From the NCBI GenBank assembly GCA_003254885.1, contig QANT01004966.1, forward strand, positions 1-64,000: 64,000 nucleotides of DNA, read 5' to 3'. The first letter of the stretch is position 1; every line of letters begins with the position of its first letter. A program made the position numbers and the translations under genes. Shown here one piece after another: positions 46,501 to 57,376 of this stretch. The notes beneath the pieces are model-generated. The model did no database searches. It saw only the letters and a program-made list of their open reading frames with translations, and was not told the origin of the DNA. This DNA is from Purshia tridentata (Eukaryota > Streptophyta > Magnoliopsida > Rosales > Rosaceae).

Positions 46501-48018
46501 CATCTTGTAATAAAGGCTCAATCCCACATCTTCAATCCCCTTTTGCACATACCCTGCTATTATTGCATTCCATGAAACCAAGCACTTCTCAAACAACTTT
46601 TCAAGCAAAATGTGGGCGGTCCCTAAATCCCCTGATTTAGCATACAGGATCAACAACTTTGTCTTCAAATATTCATTTTGAACAAATCCCACAACAATCA
46701 TCTGTGCATGGACTCTTTTCCCCTTCTTATACTCTTTCCTAAATATGCATTCTTGCAATAGAAGAGCATAGGTCTTTGGGTCTACCTCTAACCCAGTATA
46801 GCACAATAGCCCAACAGCTTCCGCCAATCTTCCCGAACAACAGAGTCCTTTCAATGTCTTATCCAGTTGGATGTGCTTTTGGGGCGTGACCTGCAAGCTG
46901 GAATATCTTAACCGGTGATATATGAATTCAATCAACGAATTCGAGACACTGGTAAAAGTCCACTAATGAAAATTGATGACAAAGAAACAGAAACCCTAAT
47001 CACATGTCAATGAATCAAAAATAAATCAAATGGCATCCTCATCCTTTTTTCGATTTTTCCCCTTTTCTGAATTGTATGGATTACCATAAAGTTTGCATAC
47101 AAGCTCCGAATTAGTTCCCAATTTCTAAGTTTCAGAAAGGGAGCTACTAACATTATCAGTCCAAAAATAAATAACTACATGTAGACATTCAGAGTCGTAA
47201 GTGACATACACATGCAAATTTATTTAAAGTTCAACAAAGTAAATAGCCCAATTCAATATTAAAGACAATTAATCAACTATGACTCACTAAAATAGTACTA
47301 TGATTACTATCCACCGATCTGTACCATGATACAAACAACACGGATTAGGTTTAAAATTTAACTTAAAATGTCAACCATGTAATGCAAATATCATCCCAAC
47401 ATTCAAATTTGAATGGCCACTTCAATATTTCAACCAAGTGATTCAGCTTCAGCACGAAAAAACAGTAACATCCATGACCAACCAACATCATAACGAAAAC
47501 CCACATAGAATTTCAGACTTTAAAACCATAAAAATATCAACATTTCTACACTTACCGCATTTACGTGGCATTTATACATTAGACATTAAAAAACTAAAAC
47601 TAAAAATAAAAACTCTAAAAGAAATGTGATATAAAAATATTATAAGAATAGTATTATTGTAAAAATATAACAAAATGAGGGGAAAGTCAAACCTGCCATC
47701 GCCTCTCTCGGACTGAATTTTACGAAGAAGCGTCGTCGTCTTGCCCGCAAACATCGGGCCGACGATCACGTGAATCTCACCGGATCGTTGCCGAGAAGCC
47801 GGGTCCATTTGCATACCTGGGTTAGGAACTGAACATATGGAGGTTTTGGGGATAAAAATACTGGGTTTTGGGTGGAGAAGATTGGGGTTTTGGGAAAGGG
47901 TTGGTTGGTTGAATGCAATAGATTTAGAGGCTAAAGATAAGAGGGCTAAAGGTGTGGTCTTGGAGATGTGAGGAACATAGAGGGCAGAGAACGTGGCTGG
48001 GGAGACGAGGGCCTTCAT
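43559..48018 (-). CDS. TK1: Thymidine kinase with organelle-type N-terminus, four exons
   Basis: Makes dTMP from thymidine and ATP in nucleotide salvage. Exons (minus): 48018-47693, 44586-44442, 44058-43937, 43811-43559; all introns GT-AG and phases agree, giving about 281 aa. Exon 1 starts [16 protein letters not shown] (a Met 18 bases upstream is possible), a Ser/Ala/Pro-rich leader of some 80 residues that looks like a transit peptide, then [20 protein letters not shown] with the P-loop (Ala for the usual Ser). Exon 2: [23 protein letters not shown]. Exon 3: [19 protein letters not shown] (Walker B) and [12 protein letters not shown]. Exon 4: [14 protein letters not shown] and [10 protein letters not shown] (zinc ligands, substrate loop), ending CESYV. 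Intron 1 (3106 bp) contains the PPR gene. Appears intact. Plastid or mitochondrial targeting is inferred. Confidence 0.93.
44220..44248 (+). repeat. (GA)n microsatellite in thymidine kinase intron 2
   Basis: About 14 GA units between exons 2 and 3 of the thymidine kinase gene. Confidence 0.85.
45607..46962 (-). CDS. PLS-class PPR protein, E-type, inside thymidine kinase intron 1
   Basis: Organelle RNA-binding protein family; members specify RNA editing, splicing or cleavage sites. The open frame has no stop and about 450 codons. Motifs: [121 protein letters not shown] and [20 protein letters not shown]. An E region follows ([52 protein letters not shown]); no DYW domain. Closest remembered relative is Arabidopsis At4g16470. 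The frame opens after a TAG at 46963-46965 and has no ATG until deep inside the repeats, so the true start is unresolved: an upstream exon or lost start. Intronless otherwise. Same strand as thymidine kinase. Confidence 0.85.
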   Translation of the reverse strand, partial: WTFTSVSNSLIEFIYHRLRYSSLQVTPQKHIQLDKTLKGLCCSGRLAEAVGLLCYTGLEVDPKTYALLLQECIFRKEYKKGKRVHAQMIVVGFVQNEYLKTKLLILYAKSGDLGTAHILLEKLFEKCLVSWNAIIAGYVQKGIEDVGLSLYYKMRQSGLMPDQYTFASVFRACATLATLEHGKQAHGVMIKCRIRENVVVNSALMDMYFKCSDLSDGHRVFDTCQNRNAVTWTALISGYGQHGRVVEVLDFFHRMKTEGFRPNYVTFISVLSACSHGGLVDEAWKHFSSMTRDYGIQPRGQHYAAMVDLLGRSGWLEEAYEFVLNSPCKEHSVIWGAFLFACRIHGDRDLLKLAAKKYFKLEPENAGKYVVLSNAYATFGLWDNVAKLRAMMRESGMIKEPAYSKLEVQREVHFFFMGDKYHKKSKEIYEMVKLIDCSLKDSGYVPHLSGS

Positions 48019-48220
48019 TCTTGAAATAGCTAACATGTATTTTGGTCGAGAGCGAGAAAGAAATACAGAAGGGTTTAAGGGTTTAAGGGTTTTTGCTTAT
48101 GTCTGAAGGCTGCCGCTGCGAGTGCGAGGGTATTGTTTGGAGGGAAGCCAAACTAGACAGGGTGTGACCCTCAACCTGCCTCCTTTGCGGGCAGTTTTCT
48201 TGTTTTTTATTTTTAGTTTA
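48019..48220 (-). promoter_or_regulatory. Thymidine kinase promoter/5' leader with triple AAGGGTTT
   Basis: Three perfect tandem AAGGGTTT units lie at 48069-48092, reading AAACCCTT on the gene strand, 50-75 bases before the start codon. Telo-box-like AAACCCT words near the start are common in plant growth and replication genes. No clear E2F site was seen. A MITE begins at about 48221. Confidence 0.5.
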
Positions 48221-48628
48221 GATAAATAGTCATTTTACAACCATAATTGTTTCAGTTTATTATACAGATTTTTAATTTAAAAAATTAAGAATTTTAACTT
48301 TTTAATTTTGCCAATTCAAGACTATTTTGCCAATTAAAGATTTTATGTCAATTTTTATATTTTTCATTTAAATTTAAAGGGGAATAAAGAAGGGAAAAAT
48401 AGTGCATGAGGAGAAAATAAAAGGAGCCATTTTGTCTTAAAAAAAGACTATACGTGATTAACACATAGTGCTATAAAAATATAAATTTAGATAAAAAATG
48501 TGTAAATTGGCGAAAAAATCTTCAATTAACAAAATTGAAAGAATCAGAATCCTTAATTTTTTAAATTAGAAATCTAAGTAGCAAACTGATAAAGTGTAAA
48601 AGTCTTGAGAATAAAATAATTATTTAGC
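48221..48628. repeat. Long-armed MITE (MULE-like), about 0.4 kb
   Basis: Arms 48221-48385 and 48475-48628 are inverted copies (AAAATTAAGAATTTTAACTT against the complement of GAATCCTTAATTTTTT and so on). The middle is purine-rich (GGGGAATAAAGAAGGG). No coding. The target duplication could not be fixed. One arm and the middle occur also at 29620-29883. Confidence 0.65.
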
Positions 48629-49100
48629 ATATACACCTTTTTTAACTTGATACCTCAAGTTCAAAAAGTTATATTAGAGTTTCTTAACTACAAAATCACG
48701 CCAAATAAGTATTTATGTTAGTCTTGTCATTAACCCAAAAATCGTTAATTAATTATATAAATATGAAATATTCTTTCAAGTCAGTAGCTCAACTTTTTTT
48801 ATTTATAAATTTTTCAATTTTTACAAATTTTGAAAATTAATTAAAAATAACTCCAGACTCAAAAAAATATACCAAAATTTTTTACAAACTCATCTTAACT
48901 AGTACTAATTTAATATGAGGCTATATTAGCAATTTTACCTTTGAGTGTGTTTAGAAAATTTAGAAAGTCCAATTGATTTCTATTAATTAAAATACTCTAG
49001 ACTCTTTGGAAATTCATAAGATAATCTTCTCAACTCCAAAGTATGAGGTATGCATTGTTGGTCTTCTAAAAACTAACACTATATTTATCGTGAACACTTA
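48629..49100 (+). repeat. Left arm of an inverted repeat pair
   Basis: From about 48780 to 49000, AGCTCAACTTTTTT, CAATTTTTACAAATTTTG and CAAACTCATCTTAACTAG match the complement of 51930-52115. A solo LTR sits right after at 49101. Non-coding. Confidence 0.6.
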
Positions 49101-51694
49101 TGTAATATCCCTAAAAAAATATATATCTATATAATAATAAATAAAAAAAATTTAGTTATGGGCTTTAAAATGGGCTAAATTCTTAATTTTAGATTACACT
49201 CTTTTAGCCTAAGTAAAGAGGTGTTTTAAATGAGTGAAAAGACCAACTAAATAAATAAATAATATATATATATATGTTTGATGGCTAGATACGCAGAAGG
49301 CAACTTCTACACTTGGATATTTTTAGATGGCTTAGCTTCTCATTGGTTTTTTTTGTGTGTTTGTGAGCTTGTGAATAGTGAAGATTGTTTTAAAAAAGGT
49401 GAGTCACTACTAGAATCTTTGATCAATGATGATGATTGATTTTAGAGGGGTGAGTCACCACTAGAGTATTGATTAGAGAGGCACGAGTCACCACCTTAAG
49501 TAATGAGGAGCCAACTAAATGGTTACTTGAACCAAGAAGTTAGCTATAAATAGGGAGATTTGTGTGAGTTATGAGCACTCTTAAGCAACCAATGAAAAAG
49601 AAAGAAGAATAGAGAGAGAAAGAGCAAAAGAGAGGAGAGAAGAGAGAAGAGAGAAGAGAGAGAGAACTAGAGAAAGGGGCATAGAAGAAAAAAGGAAAAC
49701 TTAAGAAGGTTAGAGTTAAATTTTAAACTTCATCCTTCTTAATTATTTCGACTTTACTTAAACTAATATCTTTTAGTCATCTGTGGTTTTTCTTTACTAT
49801 AAGAATTCACAGGTTTTAGCCTTTATAGAACTCAAGAGGTTAGTAATAAAGGTGAGCTTAAGGAACCTATAGAGACATGGGTGTCCTTATCAAGTATTTG
49901 TTAAATTTGAGTTTTAAACTTTTAATTACAAATCTTTGTTTTATGTTGTAAAATGAAAATAACTCTTAAATCATCTTATTATAGTCCTAGAAACTTGTTT
50001 TTGGTTTAAAATCAAAAGAAAATGAAAAACAAATAAACTTAAAAAATCTAGAAATTTTCTTAGAAAATTCACAGTTTTATATGGCTTCCTTTCGAGACTT
50101 ATAATTAGAGTTTTAACCGTTTATTTTGAAAGATCTTTATATGGTTGTAAAGATGGTGTTACAAGCTTTAAAATGAGTATAAGATTGCTAAATTTAATCA
50201 AGCTTTGAGGTATCAAAATGAGGTCGAAAGTTGAAGAAAAATCTGGAAAATTTCTGGAAAACAGTTTGGGTAGCTTACTTTGTGGTCATTTAACTCGAGT
50301 TTTATAACTCTGTTTTCAAAAAATTTTATTTGGTTGTAAACAGAAGATGCATATCTTTAAAACGGTGTAAGTTTACATAACTTGATGAAGGTTTGATAGG
50401 TTAAACGTTAAGCCAAAGTTGAGATAAAAACTGAAAAACATGGGCTATTTTGAAGAATATGATGAATAGTCACTGGCCAACAACCCTAGCGTGTGGCCGT
50501 GCTTGTGGCTGTTTTCAGCAGCATTTTTGGCCCAATCTTGACTATTCCAATTATATTTTTTTGTCACAAGTTTAATGGTACTAATTTTAAGTCAATCAGA
50601 TACCTATAAGTTAGAATCTGAGTTATACTCTTCTTAAATGACTGGACTATATAATTATATATATATATATATTGTTTCTTGGTATAATCTTTGTGTGATA
50701 TATTTTATTCAATCCAAACTGTCATTTTGTCAGTTAAATTATTATGGTTATTCTCTCATTACCATTGTTCAATCTTTATTATTGTTTATAAAATTAATTG
50801 TGAAATTATATGGCTTGATGTTTATTACTATTTTTATCGTTTATAATTTATCATGATATTGAAGATATATTTGTGGGCATAATCATTTAATTTTCATTAC
50901 TGATTATGACATTACATGCATAATCAAAAGTGCATGAGAAAAGTGTGGTTGTGAACTATGTTAAGAAAACGATTAATTGAGATACTGAGGAGAAAGGGAG
51001 ATGTACTTAGTGGGCTCGTGATTTATTAGAGACACCAAGGAGAAAGGGAGATGTACTCGGTGATCTTATGATTGTTGAAGAAAAAGTGGAAACAATAATA
51101 TTTAAAATATTTGGGATTAGGGGATGGACAAGTGTTGGCTCATACATAGGATATTCACGGCCACAGTGGCAAGATGCACGGTATGAGACGTGTAGGCATG
51201 TTTGTCTTGTGTGTGTGTTAACGGGAATAGATAAGGAGTGAGTACATGCATTGTTCATCTTAGCACACATGATTGATAGTTATTATTTACTATTATATTA
51301 AATATGATTAGGCGTAATAGTTATCCATGAGGAACTAAAAATCCCTATTGAGCTTTAAAGCTTACGCTGTTAACAGACTTGTGCAGGTGCTAATTTCAAA
51401 AAGGAACATCAAGTGATGCCTAAGAAATTGTTGTGCTTATTATTCCACTATTAATAGCAAATAAATGTACTTCAATAATCAATTACCCTGTAATTTGGAA
51501 CTTACCTACTCTGATATTAAATAATAATCTACATTGACTTATTTAAGAATTCTGTTTTAATTTCTAGGCCAACTTAATTTAATTTACTCTAGTATATATC
51601 ACATTTTGGTTGAAGTTAATAAATATTTCGATCAGGATGTGATTCACACCTAAATTTGAGATATATAGTTATATTTCAAATTTGGGGTGTGACA
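49101..51694 (+). mobile_element. Solo LTR, 2.6 kb, with perfect ACTTA duplication
   Basis: Starts TGTAATATCCC and ends GGGGTGTGACA. ACTTA precedes (49096-49100) and follows (51695-51699) it exactly, so it is one intact LTR left by recombination of an LTR retrotransposon, probably Ty3/gypsy-type. It has a purine-rich leader (49590-49680) and no coding part. The clean duplication suggests moderate age. Fossil. Confidence 0.85.
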
Positions 51695-51699
51695 ACTTA

Positions 51700-52115
51700 C
51701 TAGTTACTACAAAAAACCTCTCAGTCTTAGAGGAAAATAAATGTCTCTCTATACAATAAATTCTAAAATTTCGGTAAAGTCTCAAGAATTCTCTAAAATA
51801 TGGTTTTGGTAATTTCCAAAATATTATTGAGAATTCTTCAAAACTTTATGAAAATTATAGAATTCATATTATAGAGGAAGATTTGTTTTAATTTTTGAGA
51901 AATAAATTTAGACTTCCCAAATTTTTGGAAAAGCCACAAGAGGAAAAATTGGTAATTTAACCTTACATTATATTAGTACTTGTAACTGCGAGTTCGCAAG
52001 CATTTTTCATGTATTTTTCTGAGTCCATAGCTATTTTTAAATAATTTTCAAAGTCTATAAAAATTGAAAAATTGACAAAAAAATTGAAAAAAAAAGAAAA
52101 GGAAAAGTTGAGGTA
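51700..52115 (-). repeat. Right arm of the inverted repeat pair
   Basis: Inverted relative to 48780-49100 over about 200 clearly matching bases, with weaker similarity beyond. Third copy at 38031-38480 in the direction of the left arm. Confidence 0.55.
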
Positions 52116-52479
52116 CTTGAAAAACTATGTAAAAATGAGATACTTAATTGTAATTTACTATATTTATATGGGTGAATTGCAATTTAGTACCTCAAGTTTG
52201 GGTCGAATTGCAAATTGGTACCTCTTATTTTTATTTTTTTTGCGTACCCCATCGTCATTTTTTTTGCAAATGCATACCTTCGTCAACTCTTTCGTCTAAA
52301 ACTCTGTTAGATGCTGACGTGACGCTAATGTGGATAAGTAAATAATTGAAAAGTAATAATCATGTGGACAAAAAAAAAATATTATAAATATTATAAATAT
52401 TATAAAAAAAAAACACTTTTCTTTTTTCCTTCTTTTTTCTCTTCCTTCTTTCTTCTTTCTTCCTTCCACTTTTCCCTAT
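52116..52479. other. Repeat end of the GAATTGCAATTTAGTACC type
   Basis: GAATTGCAATTTAGTACCTC and GAATTGCAAATTGGTACCTC, then TGCTGACGTGACGCTAATG. Such sequences recur as ends of plant non-autonomous elements. T- and A-rich runs follow. No gene. Confidence 0.4.
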
Positions 52480-55400
52480 ATTATATTAGTTCCAACTATT
52501 CTAATTTGTTCTGATTTAGATGTTTTTGTATTTTGGTAACTCATATCAGATTCTCTGATTTATTCTACTGGATTACATTCTTCTATTTGTTCTAATGAAT
52601 GATTATATTTATTAGTTCTAAGGATATTTTGTAGTCTTAATTCAAGAATAAGATTTACTATTTCTTCATCATTCTTTTTACGTAAACCTAAATCATCAGT
52701 TTTACATTTATCTAAATATTATTCTTCAGTTAAATTATCTATATCATCAATCATTTTATCCATTATGTGATCTAAGTTAGCTTCTATTAAATTTTGTTCA
52801 ATATTATCAAAGGCCATATGTACTTGTTTTTCAAGTTCACTTTCAATATCATTATTTTGAATTTGTTTATAATTTGAAAATTTTATTGCTGCTATTTCAT
52901 CAAAATGTACATAAATTTGTGCTTTTATAGGTTGTCTATTATTTATTGTAAGTTTTGAATTAGGTAAATTTCATTCAGTTCATTCTAAAAAGTTGTTATT
53001 TGCAGGTCTTGCTTCTATCATATTAACATTTTTATTTCTAAACATTTTTATTTCTAAACATTTTCATTACATCTTGAAATTCTATATTAAATTTATAGTC
53101 TAATTTATCTGTAAATTTCCAATATACATTAAACTTAAACTTAGATTTTTATATTTACCTTTCATGTTATAATTTTTTGTTCTTATACTTACTTTTATGC
53201 GTTGACTAAATTCATTTATTTTCATTGAAAAATTAGGTATACACCCTACTATTACTAAGTTCTTATTAAGATCTACTTCAGCTGTAGCTATTGTAACTTG
53301 TTCATGATTTCTCATCTATCATCATAAATGTATATTAATAATGCGTTAGTTCCTATTTGTGCTTTTGATAATCTCGCTATTCCTACATGTATTAATCTGT
53401 ATTGTTGTTTTCTAAGTTCTTTAGTTGCTTTTGGACTTAATAAATCCAATATGACTTCTCTATCTATACAACTTATTTCTTGCTGACTCATACTACTAAC
53501 AATATTTTTCTTACTTTCTAACATTCCTAGATTATGTAATGAATTTTTATGTTTTTGTGTTCTTTCAAATCATTTTCTAAGAAATTCTTGTGCTTCTATT
53601 TCTGTTAGATAGATATCTTCGGTTCTGACCACTTCTGTATCTTTTATTCTGAATAGTTCGATTTAGTATTATCAAAGAGATTGATTTTCTTATATTTAGT
53701 TATTGTTTTTTTTATGGTTAATGCTTCTAATTTCTATACTAATTCTGAAGGTAGTGTACTTTTTTTATTTGTTAAAGTTTTATGTATATCAACAACTTGT
53801 TCTTCAAGATTTTTTAACCTTTCACTTATGTTTATAATAAGTTGGATTATAAAGTTATTTTGTCTAATAGGAATATTCTGATTTGGTATATTAGATGTGT
53901 AATCTGAAAATCCTATTGGTTTACTATTTGCTTCTGTTTCTGAAAGTACTTGTAATGTTTCAATATATTTCGAGTTAATTTTTACACTTTGCACTAATTC
54001 ATTGATTGATCTACTTTAGTATGTAAAGTTTTTACTTGTTTTGTAAATCTTTTTGTATTGACTGTATTTGTTATACTTGTTTTTTAAGTTAGTCTATAAT
54101 TAAAGAAAATTTATGTATATCTTTATTATTTTCTTTTAATTGTTTAGTAATATAGTCTAAATTTTTTCTTATAACAGTAAAAGAGTTTTTTTCTTGAGTT
54201 TGTATCAAAAGTTCTATTGACTTATTTTGTTTGTTCTATTCTAACTTGATTTTTTTTGACAAGTTAATTATTAAGTCTACAATACTATTTTCTATATGTT
54301 GATCTTTACTATGCAAAATATGTTTATTTTCATTGTTAGGAAAATTATAGAGCAAAGTATTTTGATCTAAAGTTAATTTTTTCTTTTAATGTTCGTTTAG
54401 TTCTAGATTTAAATAGTCTATCATAAAATGTATAGCCTACCTTATTGCTAAAGTATTTTGTAATATTCTTTTATTCTTTCTAAGTCTACTAAGTTCTCTA
54501 AATTTATTCTAATAATAGTATAGTAATCACTTATTGTTTGATCACTAAGATTATGTAACACTAATCTTTGTTCGTGTTCTTTTATTCTTCTATTTTTATA
54601 TTTTATACTTCTTATAATAATCAATAGTCTTCTCTTAATTTCAGTAACAGTATGATATGACATGCAAATAAGATTGAGTTTTCTTTCAGTTGTAATTATG
54701 ACTTTTGTCTTCAAGATACTTTACTACTTAAACGTTTGGTGTCTAGGATTGGATTGGAAAGGATAAATGGTAAATTCATGTGTATTTAAGGAAAAAGATG
54801 AAGCGTTTTTTAACTTAAAGGAATAAGATGGAAAGAAAATGGCTTAGCCACAAGGAAAATATTATCCTTGCTAATCCCCACCATTTTGAGGGGATTGGAA
54901 AGGATAAGTTTTCTTCATAATTTATCTATCTTATTCCCATCTTCTTTCTTCAACTTAGAAATTTCTTCTTCAAATACACATGAATTTACCATTTATCTTT
55001 TTCAATCCAATCCTAGACACCAAACGAGGCCAAACATACAATTATAATGCTAAACAAAGCTCTAATGGCAATTATATAGAGTGTGTTTACTAACTGAGAA
55101 CGTCTCTAAAATAGTTGATCTGGATACTTTATAGAGTATGGTACAACAAGTATAGAACACCACACGCAGCACCTCAAGTTATAATAACAGCTAGAACTCA
55201 GGGACTTACAGACTCAGGAACCTTTCTTACAATAGCAAAATAACAAATAGAGAGACTCCAAGATAGGAAATAGGCTCTCAAGATTAATATATTAACAGAA
55301 TAATAGTATATTTACAGTAGTGTTTCTCTGTTATGCACTAGAAGTCTTCTAGTTAAAACCAGAAAATAAGAGTTTAAGAGAGAATAGAAATGAAGATTTT

Positions 55401-55620
55401 GCTTTTGATAAAAACTGGTATTTTTATTGCATATATGGATACCGGTACAAGAGTATGAGTATGAGATACAACATAAGGTTTTAAAACTGAGCACGAGAGA
55501 TGTATTCTTTTCAAATCGTGCTGTACAGTAGAATTTGTTTTCTTATTTATACAAAAACATAGTTCTTGTCTTCAGTTGGGTTCTGGTCCTTCTGATCTTT
55601 TTTCATTCTGATCCTTCTTT
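52480..55620 (-). mobile_element. Endogenous pararetrovirus fossil (Caulimoviridae, badnavirus-like)
   Basis: Minus-strand remnants in virus-like order. From 55620 to 55310 a likely intergenic region holds TATAAATAAG (about 55535) and, downstream, AATAAA (about 55425). The block 54714-53730 encodes coiled-coil segments like those of small virion-associated proteins (for example ISERLKNLEEQVVDIHKTL). The block 53650-53100 resembles the badnavirus movement protein: IGTNALL, then ATAEVDLNK and a proline/asparagine step, IPNFS. The block from 53040 to 52480 looks like the following Asp/Glu-rich part of the polyprotein. No reverse transcriptase is present in the window. It is broken many times and AT-rich, so old. 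A MITE (54733-55026) is inserted. Confidence 0.6.
54733..55026. repeat. MITE, 294 bp, inverted ends of about 54 bp
   Basis: Left end CGTTTGGTGTCTAGGATTGG through AAATTCATGTGTATTT; right end is its complement (AAATACACATGAATTTACC to GACACCAAACG). The middle also pairs partly (CCTTGCTAATCCCC). Type not decided; the target duplication is unclear. Sits in the leader side of the pararetrovirus fossil. Confidence 0.85.
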
Positions 55621-56680
55621 GCATATACTAAAAGTCAAAAGACAAATATACTATAGACTAAAAGCTTGAAAGTAGGCAAAGTTAACAATATCACGTGAAG
55701 TTGCATGCTTAATATATATATCTAAAAAGGTCTAATTGATATTTAAGGCCTAAAAATCACAATCATAGGTTTTATTTGTAGTTGGGTTCTCAAAGTGAAC
55801 TGCAGAGGAATTTATCAAAAAAAGAAACTGGTCCAAATTGTTTTTGCACTTGTTTTGATGAAATGGCAGTCGCTCTGTGGGGAATTTCTGGAGCTATGAA
55901 CTTTCCTGGTACCTCCACCTTCCTTATTTAAATGAGTCAACGTTTGATTGAAAAAAATTGAGTTCCAAAGCAAACATGGGATCATATGCTATTGAGTATC
56001 AGTTTGTTTGGTTTAATGTTTCCAAAGATTACAGTCTCTCTGTTTTATTTATTTTAATGCAACACTCTCTTTGTTCCATTCAAGGCATTTCCTTTTCCTG
56101 AGCTTCACTTGCAGTCTCAATTTTCAATACTCTTTTCCAATTTTAGTGGCTGAGCCTACTAGCTGTTTGATGAAATGGGTCTAAGAGAATCTCTTAATCT
56201 CTTCTCTTTTTCAACTGTGTATGCTTAATTCTTGTGTTTCAAAAACAAAATTCAGATACCCATTTTCAAAGACCGATCAAATCATATTACAATGTTCTCA
56301 CGGATTTAAACGTGATTAATTAGATGGTTTGTAGGTGCTGTGCTCTGTTTGCTCCTACTTGTATTATAGTTTCTTTTCCCATTGTTACAACCTCAGTTCA
56401 AATCTCGACTACAAAACCAGGCATGTTTGAGCTGCTATCCATTATATTATATCATGGACAACTTCATGAATGAATTTTTTCCATTCATCAATGTAAATGA
56501 TCATGCTCTGCTTGCATGAGTGTTGATATTTGGAAAAAATAAAAATAAAAATCTTAACTGCTTGGTCTTTATTGCAGAGCTTAAATAAGTCTCGACAATA
56601 AAGAACGATGCTACATAGAACTCGACCTATCACTGCACTCTTGGTGTTGACTGGACTGAATGTTGTATTAGTTTCAACCA
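55621..56680. other. Intergenic DNA, no gene recognised
   Basis: AT-rich; no ORF with a domain on either strand. Confidence 0.4.
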
Positions 56681-57376
56681 TTACTCCAGTCTATGATTTC
56701 GTCTGCTTCCTTCCTTTTTGGGAAAGAAGGCTATGGTGGATGAGTTCACTGCCCTCCAACGGGCCGGTACATGGGTTCTTGTTCCTTCTCATCCCCCTAA
56801 TAATGTTTTACCCAATAAATGGGTTTACAGGATTAAAAAGAGGTCGGATTGACCAATACAAGGCCTGTCTTGTGGCTAATGGGTTTCATCAATAGCCGAG
56901 CCTCGATTATTTAAAAAGTACCACCACTCATGGGCTTTTCTACACTCCTAGGTCATTATCTTTACAGGCTTATTGTGATGCAGACTATGCTGGAGACCCT
57001 GATGATCGACGGTCTACAGGTGGTTCTTGTGTTTATCTCAGTCATAATCTTATTTCCCGGAGTTCCAAGAAACACGGGGTCTTTCTCGTTCAAGTACCAA
57101 GGCCGAGTATCGCCAACTTGCCTATACTGCTGCAACTTTGTCTTGGTTTCTAATCTGGGTTCTTGTGCTCAAACTCGTCATGTTAAGATTGATTATCACT
57201 ATGTTCGTGAATAAGTGGTTCGAAATGAGCTTGTTGTTTGTTACATCTCTACTCAAGATCAAGTTGCTGATGTTCATACTAAAGGGTTATCCACCACTCC
57301 TTTTAGATACTTACTCTCCAAGCTGCCAGTTCATCCATGTCGTCTCAGCTTGCGGGATTGTGACAAGAATTCCTCA
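56681..57376 (+). mobile_element. Ty1/copia fragment (reverse transcriptase start, RNase H, tail)
   Basis: The plus strand encodes VLPNKWVYRIKKR near 56800 (start of the copia reverse transcriptase domain), AYCDADYAGDPDDRRSTGG near 56970 (RNase H), and a tail with FRYLLSKLPVHPC (about 57310), the usual copia C-terminus. Much of the element is absent and it is broken several times. Old fossil. Confidence 0.85.

Noticed and set aside
46963-47692. Fusion of thymidine kinase exon 1 to the PPR frame by splicing
   Set aside because: The kinase exon ends two bases into a codon, while the obvious acceptor before the PPR (46963) starts in phase 0. The join would leave the PPR frame and soon meet a stop, so a simple fusion protein is not supported.
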